Part shown: positions 49,401 through 64,000 of the stretch, piece after piece
How positions within the stretch are numbered: the first letter of the stretch is position 1
Layout: each line of letters starts with the position of its first letter
Notes under the pieces: generated by a model
Databases searched by the model: none
What the model was told of the DNA's origin: nothing
What the model saw: the letters and a program-made list of their open reading frames with translations, nothing else
Made by a program: the position numbers and the translations under genes
NCBI RefSeq assembly: GCF_964204645.1
Contig: NC_134026.1
Location: 2,976,001-3,040,000, forward strand
Source of the DNA: Tubulanus polymorphus
Taxonomy: Eukaryota; Nemertea; Palaeonemertea; Tubulaniformes; Tubulanidae
Direction: 5' to 3'
Length of the DNA: 64,000 bases

Positions 49401-51861
49401 TCATGTACTAATTTGGAATACCGCAGTATATCCTCGCTTGGGCACAATAGTGAAAGAATAAAAGTGATTAGTTTATGAAGACGTGTCTTACAATTAGATA
49501 GATACAGATTTCATTCAAATCTTTACTCAAAATAATCACCAACTTTCCGAAATGTGTTTCCAAGTTGCGGGCGAAATCAAATTCCAAGTTGGAAGTGTAA
49601 CTACCAGTAACAGCCTGTGCTTAATGAAATCTTATAGCATGACTCATAACACTCGTCCGTTCTTAATTTCAGCGTATATCGATAATAAGCCGAAAGTTTT
49701 CGGTTGATTTGGTATGTCGACTTTTATATCCAGTAGCCCTTATAATAACGCTTAGCTTTACCGCGGGTCAATTTTATACATATATCTTATTAGCTTATTT
49801 TATTGATCTCTCAGTTTTTGCAAACGTGTCGTGAATTCGTACACTGAAAAAAAAACCGTATCCGAGCTCGTCGCGCTCTGCGGCAAGCGAGGATGAAGTT
49901 TGTATTATTTTAGCGGCTTATATAATTGCACCGCTGGCTTTTGTACAGTAATCGTAGAGCTGAAGCTTTGAGTATTACATGAATATTACGTATCTATTCG
50001 TGTAGGCAACATTTTAAGATAAATTTTCTGTGTTGTTATCATATTCGTCGGTGAAACTATCAAATAAATTACCGGGGGGTGTTTATACAGTTGGCTCATT
50101 TGCCCTTGATTGCGATTCGATATAATGCTGGATTATAAGCCTTTGAGAGAATGCTAGGTCGTAGAAGTCGAAGCTTTTACAGAACAAAGTTTTTCATTTT
50201 ACGGTTTCTAGATAGTTTGGAGAACTGAGATTTAGTTGACTCGGGTAATTCTTTCTTTTTCCCTTCAGCTCTGAGTGGTCATCTTGAGTAAATGATTACT
50301 CGGAGCTCTACTATAAACTGTACCTACTATAGTTAACATTACATTGATCATAGTTTTATACGACAGGACTAGTGCATCTATTCACCGGTTTATTGGTCCC
50401 AGTTCCTTGGTACAGGAAGGCGCACACATCCTTAGCCCATTCATCAACAGATCAATGAGATTTTCGATGTTGCACCAGGCTGAGAGAAAGTATCGCGCTC
50501 CTGGCTGGGAACTTGGGCTTCGGTCTTTTTTATGAAATTTTCAAATAAATACCGTATCAATTCGAATTCTTACTTCATCTCTGTCCATAGATTCCATTGA
50601 TAAAAATCTCTTACTTAAACTATTTCTTATGAACTTAAGTTTCAATCAGGCTATGGGCTATGATGCGCATATTATGGTAACCATTTTATCATCAGTAATT
50701 GGTAAATATGATGTGCCATTAATATTAATTGATTATTTTCAGTGTAAGGTATCGATACTGTCAAAAATACTTCTTTATGTATTTTTGATACTGTGTGGAG
50801 GGCCTGTTTAGAGGTTGCATATTTCATACCTGGGGATGTTTCGACTGTTTTTTTTTTCATGGTAGATATATCTCATTTTCAGAGGCATGTTGCTGTACTT
50901 GTATTTATGATATAAAGTAGTTCGTATTAAGACAACACTCGTGTGAATATGTACTTACGTAGATTCTTAGAGGTCAACGGTTCTCTTTTCTACCTGGTTT
51001 GAGAATAGTTATCGAATACGGTGATGGTTCTCATTTGCAGCAGCACTCCCAACATGTACCGGAGAATATGTATATATACAATGTATTGAATGACTGGTTT
51101 ATGCGATATTTCTATTTTCAGAGACACCCAGAGGAAGAGATCACTTTTGAGTCAATGAAAAAGATCCTAGGTCAGTTCTCCATAGTTAATGCTTTGCAAA
51201 TGTAGTCAGTAGTTTTTCAAGCAATTAGAAATGTCTTCCTTATTTGTTGCAGCCCAAAGTGATGAGAAACTCAAGCAAGAAGAAGAAGAACGAAGGTTGT
51301 ATATATTGGACACATTCCGCAATGCACCATTCGAAGAAATCATGGCTAGATCCGAAGCTAAGGTGAGCGTTAATATGCATGCAGATTCACAGTTGAGTCA
51401 CAGTATCCCACCAGAGGGTATGACAAGCACTTAACTTTCTTTTTACTCAGATATCGGTATAGTTATCATCCGTGATTGATTCATTTAAGAAAAAGTTCAT
51501 TCAGTTTTCATTGAAATGTAGAACAAATCGAACACGGAAGACCAAGTTACTGCTAGGGAACCTGGTGGATCCTCGCCTGCCATAAGTGGAATCCTTGATT
51601 GCTGCAGTAGTGGTGCCACTACCCCATTATCTCGACAAGATAATTACACCAAGCAGGCCCTTGCAAGCAGCCAGTGTCCAGTCGCAAAAGAAACTTCATT
51701 ATTCATTCTATCTGTTTCAGAATAAGTTGGATGATATTCTCAGTGCAATAGCTCAAGAAAGCGATAACAGTGCCGAAAAAACCCCTCTCATGACAAAGTA
51801 TGAAGATAATTCTAACGAGCCATCGTTTGAAATGCAATTTCCTGACTTGTTTGTGTACTAA
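43465..51861 (+). CDS. EFR3: EFR3 (plasma-membrane scaffold of the PI4KIIIa complex), first codons not found
   Basis: Twenty-one exons join in phase: 43465-43541, 43634-43761, 43851-44001, 44122-44243, 44323-44448, 44534-44662, 44751-44829, 44922-45057, 45137-45265, 45339-45487, 45614-45786, 45879-45954, 46049-46210, 46585-46713, 46838-46914, 46994-47133, 49134-49225, 49673-49711, 51122-51170, 51253-51362 and 51721-51861. They give about 804 residues against 821 in human EFR3A. Family hallmarks are present: a Cys-rich palmitoylation site CYGCCVACKPRYK, VDNIFPVNPQDGL, EKLTFYALSSPEKLDRIG, NIEEDTPSYHRRYDFFVS, GVVRKTVSDDLQ and the C-terminal MQFPDLFVY. It anchors phosphatidylinositol 4-kinase at the plasma membrane, and the fly homologue is rolling blackout. 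An extra frame at 51522-51719 follows an acceptor and may be an alternative exon. Confidence 0.93.
46229..46524. mobile_element. TTAA-flanked MITE (piggyBac-like) in an EFR3 intron
   Basis: The ends ttaaccctttcagtgc and gcactgaaagggttaa are perfect 16-bp inverted repeats, including the terminal TTAA. The interior is rich in palindromic caccgcagtgcggtg motifs. A CCCTTT-type terminus flanked by TTAA fits non-autonomous piggyBac-type elements. No coding capacity. A degenerate relative sits in the zinc-finger gene intron at 16568-16905. Confidence 0.85.
47134..49133 (+). other. Large EFR3 intron
   Basis: A 2.0-kb intron, far longer than its neighbours. It holds a long imperfect hairpin at 47561-47606 and a ggatc-type inverted-repeat pair around 48412-48530. 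I see no coding exon that would keep phase with its flanks. The open frame near 47949 has no EFR3 similarity. Confidence 0.6.
47561..47606. repeat. Imperfect 23-bp-stem hairpin in an EFR3 intron
   Basis: aaaattttccctcaaagcct pairs with the right arm ending gagggagaatttt, with two mismatches and almost no loop. No function is apparent. Confidence 0.75.
49712..51121 (+). other. Second large EFR3 intron
   Basis: A 1.4-kb intron between the exons ending SVDL and beginning RHPEEE. It contains an inverted repeat of tcaaaaatac / gtatttttga near 50760-50800 and no supported exon. Confidence 0.55.
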
Positions 51862-54162
51862 GGTCAATTCCAGCTCTGTAATTAACTATACTGTCATTTA
51901 TTAGTCGCTGTAAGTATGACTAGTAAAAACTGATAACCATCAAGATTTAGATTATCCATAGACTTATATATACTCGTATTTACCTAACATATGCATTCAA
52001 AATACGTAGATTGCTGGCTGTGTAAAATAGATATTCCATCCATTCTGGTCTATGACATGCATCTAGTCTTAAATGCAAAGGATTCATTTCTTCCATCAAA
52101 AAGTGCCAGCACAAATTCATGTCGATTTTAATAAGAACATTTTGTAATAATCGAACATTAACAGCAGCGCTTTCAGATACAATCTATACAAGATTTGCTT
52201 ACATCATGAAAATAGTTGATATCAATGAATTATAAATGTATTGAGAGAATTTGTCAAATGTAAAAAAAACCAATGTATTTTGTACATTATTGATTGGGAG
52301 ATAGCTATGAAATAGAAATGTATATGAAATATATGAATAGAATTTTATGTACAAATATTGTTGAAAGTATAGATCATAGATTGTAGAAAAATATTGTAAA
52401 TAATGATTGTAAGATAGAATTAATTTAAAGATATATGGTGAAAAGTATTTACGAGCAATGTCTATTGTAGCTTTAAAGGTTTGTAGATGATATTGTAAAG
52501 TGTAGCAAAAATCTGAGTGATATGCGATTGTTGGAAAGCTTGCCATCATCATCATCATATGATGCTAGTCATTGTGTATGTTTCGGGTCGATGTTTTATC
52601 CAGGGAGAAACACTAGATAATAGGATGGTTATATCAATTTCGGGTAGATATTTTATCTAGTGAAATGCTTCTGTTAAGATGATTACCGGTAAAACAAGAA
52701 GTTTTGAGGTTCACTTCGAATTCAGGGGCTGGTTCCATAGTCAAGAAAAGGGCTTAAAACTTTAGACTGGTATTAAAATGTTAGATTAGCTTTTGAATTA
52801 TGATGGTCTTGGACTGGTAAGCCATGAATATGGAACTGACCTCCTAGGACTCGAGTGGATACATGGTAGGGCAGTCTTATATTTTGCTAGCAGTTGGGAT
52901 TTAGTAAAGTACTTAGTAAACAACCGATATTCAGTTTGTCTGTAATTTATTTTTGGTAATATTGTATGCTTGTAATTTTTGTTAAGAGTATACTGTAGGG
53001 TAGATTATCTTACCGCAGATATTTTACCTGGTCCCGAGTGATAAGAAATATCCGTGTTTTGTTGTACATTATATCATAAAATGTTATCTAAATTATGGGT
53101 TTTATAACTTGATTATTGTCGAAAAAATGTTAGAAGGATCCGTTTGAAAATACCGGTATGTCTGTGATAGTTATTGTGTTTTATATGTACGTATAATACG
53201 AATTAAAGCTTAAGCTTCTCTCACATTTCCTCATTACTAGACCATTCCAAATTGATGTAAATTCTATTCGCACAATTTCCTAAATTGTTTCACTTCCGAA
53301 GTGGAGATTAGTTAGTTTAAAAATCCGTGCTAAATGAATAAATAAAATTCATTCCTTCTCTCAAGTATATTTAATGCGATACATGTACCGTAGAGGAATT
53401 CAATCAGCTTTTTGCTTGTAGTGTACCTACATAGTGCCAAGATACTGGTAGAATCAAACCATTAATAAAATTACCACTGCCTAAATACTTTGTCAGGTTT
53501 GTTCTTTGTTTTACTTCCTTTGTCTGGGTTATCCTATGTCTATTTGTTATTTAAGCTCACTGGTACAAGCTGAAAAAGGACTGCAACTCAGTGATGAGCC
53601 CGCAGTGATTGGATAAAAGCAATTGGAGTTTTCACTGGTGGAATAAGCCTCCTATTGACTGAAACCATCCTTGAAACAAAAGATCCAACAAAATATTCAC
53701 CTCATTTAAAGCTTTATTAGTCACAAGACCAGCACCATGTAAATAATATAAGTAATCCATGATTGTAAGGAAGAATAAGTAACTAATTTCGATACAGCAG
53801 AAAATCGTACAGAAATGTCCATAATATACCTAATACCAGGTATATTTTGGGTTAAAAATATAATCAAAAATAGTTGGTCAGAATAACATTCAACTAATCT
53901 ATGTAAAATATAAAGACTACCGGTAGCTACCCTATGATTACGGGTAAATACTGTTGAACAATACAAGTAAGAACAGAATTTTAGGAGAGAACAATCAAGA
54001 TCTACAATTAACACCGGTTAAGATATTGAACCATTCATATATAACTATAAATCGACGAGTAATTTACGTATCAAATAGAATCAAATAAGTAGGCCTACCC
54101 AGCACATATTGTGACTAATAACTGACACTGATTTTTACAGAAAAACATAATATATTTAATAA
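51862..54162. other. Convergent 3' flanks of EFR3 and DPYD
   Basis: An AT-rich non-coding stretch between the two stop codons. AATAAA-type signals for EFR3 lie near 53337-53345. It includes a degenerate foldback element at 52725-52848. No other exon is seen. Confidence 0.55.
52725..52848. repeat. Degenerate copy of the ggggccagttgca foldback family
   Basis: It starts ggggctggttccatagtc, ends gaatatggaactgacctcc, and keeps the internal gttagattagct and gatggtcttggactgg segments found at 33243-33509. It lies in the presumed EFR3 3' UTR. Confidence 0.7.
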
Positions 54163-60380
<6,218 letters not shown>

Positions 60381-60780
60381 GATTCTGAATCCTAAACTAA
60401 GAAGTTCGTGTTGAAGTCCATAGTCCGCGATATAGTTGAATACCCACCAGGGGGCACTAGCGCCGAAAATTGTATTTATTGTGGAGGCGGATGATTCAAA
60501 TTCAGCGTTGAAATACATGAAATAAAGGTAAATTTAGCATGATAACGACCATAGATGAAATATATATTTCATCCTAATGAATATTTATTGTATGTAGTGT
60601 GAGGCAGCATCTGTTGTTGTTCTTATTGAATGTATGGACTGAGAGTGAGACTGACTGAGTCGTCCAGCAGGTCACTTTTTTGAGTTTTCAGTTTTTGTGT
60701 AACCTGTGTATTTATTTATCAAGAATGATTAAGATTTAAAATGAATTCTATCTTATTTTCAGTTGTAACCAAGCGGTAAT
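60381..60780. promoter_or_regulatory. Divergent promoter region of DPYD and moonraker
   Basis: Start codons of DPYD (-) and moonraker (+) are only 400 bases apart. An acceptor ttttcag at 60756-60762 puts the moonraker start in its second exon. The minus strand is open upstream of the DPYD ATG to 60518, but that stretch has no counterpart in known DPYD and is taken as 5' UTR. Confidence 0.6.
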
Positions 60781-63700
60781 ATGGTCATACAAACGGAAAT
60801 GATGGCAGCGCCACCTATACCTCACATACAGAATCAATTACGATTCAATTTGCACCGGTCGACTTCGCCGTCAAATCTGGCCGTGCGATTTCGTAAACCC
60901 GGCCCGGTTATCGTCGAACGCCTCGGATCGAGTCCAACTAGGAGACATCCGGATTTCGTCGAGCACGCGCCTCCGTCCGTGCAGTTCTCCGTTATTTCTG
61001 AAGAAAGTTTATCGATGGCCGTGAAGCTTGCTAAACGCGACATCAAGAAGAAAAAGATGGATCTCGAACTAGAAAAATTACGTAAAGAACAAGAACAAGC
61101 CGTTAGCGGACGCGCGAAGAAGACTAAAATCGTGCCGAGTAAACAATATTTAGTAAAAGCCCAGCAGCGTCAGGATCGTCGTCGAGCTGGAAAAACTGTG
61201 CAATCCGTCGAAACTCAAGCCGATATTAAACCGAAGAAAAAAAGACCGACATCGAAGACACAAGCGACAAACCGACAAACTAACGTCGAACTTCATTATC
61301 CTCGTATGTTTCTTCAGCAATTTAGTTTCTTGTCATTCGATTTTGTCTCGTTATTTTAGAAGATGTATGTCGTCCATTTTCAGCTACCACAGACTCGCCA
61401 CCTACCAGAGATATCGATAACTATCAGGTGACGAAATCCGAAGATGAGAAAAATATCGATGAAATTTGTCAAATACGACACGAATTGAACGATTGCGTTG
61501 AGAAAATCTATCAAGTTGAACGCCGCGTTTTGGCAAAACGAGGTGAGGAAAATTGTCATTTTACTGGTTGTCTTTAAAAAGCATTACTAGATGCGTTTAC
61601 TATAAGATATGAACACAACAAATGCGTAGCAATAACCAGTAGATTTTGGAATACGTGTATGAGGTCTGTCACACCCCAAATCTTCACTAAGCAACTTTAT
61701 GAAAAAAAACCATGAACATTAGGTTGGGAAATTTATCAATTCAATCTTTTATTTTCAATTCTATCGAGGCACTGTTCTATGCGATGAAGTAATTCTGTGT
61801 GATAATTTTACGAGCAGGTGAACCACCTCAGTTCTCTGAAGAAGAAAGATTGCTCGAAGTAAAACGTGTGTCTCACGCCGAAGACAAGGCTTCGCGTACC
61901 ACCAGATTAATGTATGGACTTCAACAACAAGTTCGAGAAATAAAAGCGGATTTAATAAAACTCGGAGCCGAGGGTTTACATGGCAAGAAAAAGGTAATTT
62001 AGTCATGATTGCGTTATCCTTACAGTATCATAAAAACTCTTTCCAAACCACGGAAAAAAATTTTCAGATTCATTTCAATTTTTACGTGTTGGGATTTGAA
62101 TTCAAGGCCATATACACAAATCTTTTTATTTGCTGTAAATTGTGAAATGTTGGAGTTTGATTTCAACGTTTTTATGTTACAGACATTGATAATCGTGAAG
62201 CTGGGCGCGGCTCATCGCGCATTTTTACGTGCCGTTCAAGCTTTCGTTTACAACTTGTCGGATCACGATATCAAATTCGGTTTACCACGCGTAAACAAGG
62301 ATATCAATTTCATCAATGAACAGATGACTGAATTGTGTATCGAACTCGGTATCGGAGGACATTCTGGTATTCCTGTAGGTGTAGTTAATCTCATCAAACG
62401 AGAGGTAAATATCTTCAAAAAACTTCTCAAAGTCTGTAAAATTTTGGGTACATTGCATCGGAAACTTAAGAAATAAATTTCGTGAAAATTTCCGTCTTTT
62501 AGGATAATTATGAGCGCTGGGCACGGGATAAGGCCTTGCCAAACCGAACTCGTAAACCGCAGAATGAACGTTTTAAACCAGTTAAAGAAACTGTTATTAT
62601 TGGTAAGTAAATCTTTGATGATGATGCAATTGAGGTTTAGATTTTTTGTCTGACTTCGTTATGTCATTTTTAGGACGATCGCATTCCCCTCCTCGCTCTT
62701 CAAGGTCGGATAAAGATCACCACTCAGCAAGGTTATGTCAAGGTCAGACAAGTAAGACACTAATCTACCTTTTGCCAAATTATTTGTAAAATAATGTAAC
62801 ATAGGAAAATGTGTTCAAATCGAATATATTCACTGTCATATCTGCATCTATCTGCATCTGCAGGTGTTCACAATGAACCGACCCCAGAAAGACAGGAAAC
62901 GATCAGGTCTGGTATTAATGCATTGCTGCGGGCTCGAGATCGATCATCTTCACCACCTCTCAGTCCAACTAGAAAAGGGAACAAACCCAGAGGACTCCTC
63001 TTAGCTGAAAAATTAAAGGTAACGATAAATACAATTTTTGGATTATTGTCATTCTTGTACAAGTTTACTTAGATTCCTAATGCACTGAGTGTACGAAAAT
63101 GTTTTGTAGAAAGAGAAAGTAAGGATTGCTATTCCGGAAGTGACCGATCTAAATGATGATTATGGATACCTTGAACCTACATATTCATCACAACAAAAGA
63201 CGAGAGATCTGCATGAAATTCATCGTCCTGAATCTCCAAAATCTCCTCGGTATAAGAGTTATTTCTCAAAGGTTTAGAATCTATGTAAAATATACTCATT
63301 GGCCTTACATTATATACACAAAGAGAACACAGAAAAGTTTAATTGTAAGCTTAGGGGAATAAATGGGTTTTGAGATTTGATTTTAAGATAGATTCATGGA
63401 CTAGAAATTATCACGTAACCCGAAGGGACATTACTAACCAAGTGGTTGGTAGATAAGCAGTCAATACAACCAGCCCCTTTATTTGTACTTGAATTCTAAC
63501 AAGTATTTTACATCTTGTAGGAAAGACTTAACTCCGCGATCGATGCGAGGATTGTCACCCAGAAGAGAATATGGTATATCTCCAAGATATGGACGCTCAC
63601 CGAGAGTGGGTGTGTCTCCCAGACGTGACGTCGATGGATACCTAACACATTTAGATGTAGGTGTTCCTCGTGAATGGGTCGCTGATGCTGAACGCGCGAT

Positions 63701-63897
63701 AAAATCGCAGCTTAAACCTCTACTAGATCAAGCGAAGGTTTGTGAATTTTGCCTTTACGTTCACCGAGGATACAATCAAGACCACTGTTAGCTAATATCG
63801 ATTTCAATTCATACGTATCTGCTTTTAGGAAATATCTGGCAAGACTCGAGATCCATTCTCTCTACGCAACAAACTATCTGAGAAAACTTCAGAGAAG
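60781..63897 (+). CDS. KIAA0753: Moonraker / KIAA0753 (OFIP), 5' part, cut by window end
   Basis: Ten exons in phase fall inside the window: 60781-61303, 61384-61542, 61818-61993, 62183-62404, 62503-62602, 62674-62751, 62864-63018, 63110-63249, 63521-63737 and 63829-63897. Together they encode about 613 residues, and the last donor (gtgaga at 63898) leads beyond the window. Vertebrate KIAA0753 is about 967 residues. Matching stretches include NQLRFNLHRSTSPSNLAVRF, VQFSVISEESLSMAVKLAKR, RTTRLMYGLQQQVREIKADL, AAHRAFLRAVQAF and AERAIKSQLKPLLDQAK. The family acts at centriolar satellites and in ciliogenesis with OFD1 and FOR20. The sequence is Lys/Arg-rich and coiled-coil prone, with repeated SPR(R/Y) motifs in the exon at 63521. 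Confidence 0.92.
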
Positions 63898-64000
63898 GTG
63901 AGACCGTGAACGCTTGTTCCGGGCAAGGCATTCACTTGATTGAATAAGAACTAGAAAATTTATGACAGAAGTTTTCACTATTGTAGGTTTTACTGTATTT
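63898..64000 (+). other. Moonraker intron, truncated by window end
   Basis: Intron sequence following the gtgaga donor. The acceptor lies beyond the window. Confidence 0.7.

Noticed and set aside
60381-60518. N-terminal extension of DPYD (open frame upstream of the ATG at 60380)
   Set aside because: Known DPYD starts at a residue equivalent to the ATG at 60380, and the upstream stretch shows no conserved sequence. It is more simply 5' UTR.

Overview
This is nuclear DNA from an animal. Genes are split by many short GT-AG introns (usually 60-500 bases), the proteins are metazoan families (DPYD, EFR3, moonraker/KIAA0753, MFSD10, a 17-finger C2H2 protein), and non-coding DNA is AT-rich, full of small inverted-repeat elements and simple repeats. 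The proteins are clearly diverged from vertebrates, so the source is probably a marine invertebrate, perhaps a lophotrochozoan. The species cannot be fixed from sequence alone.

Layout. 1-6900 holds no gene I can support. 6901-7914 (-) is a four-span MS4A/CD20-like membrane protein. It is divergent from MFSD10 (9591-12751, +, 12 coding exons). 14238-17726 (-) is a two-exon, 17-finger C2H2 protein. Next to its 5' end lies a complete DNA transposon, 18277-30373, with 44-bp terminal inverted repeats and a perfect 9-bp target duplication. It carries one 12-exon gene of about 2254 residues. 30771-32706 (+) is an unrecognised coiled-coil protein. 36458-42056 (-) is a 19-exon protein with DnaJ, TPR, UBA, RRM and CCCH zinc-finger modules. 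42500-42796 (-) is a 98-residue unrecognised protein. 43465-51861 (+) is EFR3, lacking only its first few codons. 54163-60380 (-) is a full DPYD gene (22 exons, 1031 residues). 60781-63897 (+) is the 5' part of moonraker/KIAA0753, sharing a 400-base divergent promoter region with DPYD and running off the window.

The standout is the transposon. Its gene joins an SGNH-hydrolase fold, zinc fingers, a SUMO-interaction-like motif, a Ulp1/C48-like cysteine protease, a GATA-type zinc finger, a MULE-type DDE transposase, a SWIM finger and a C-terminal PHD finger. Exon phases join without error across 11 introns, catalytic residues are present and the ends are nearly perfect, so it looks young and possibly still functional. 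The other genes are ordinary host genes with no operon-like logic. Their introns and flanks carry several small non-autonomous inverted-repeat elements.
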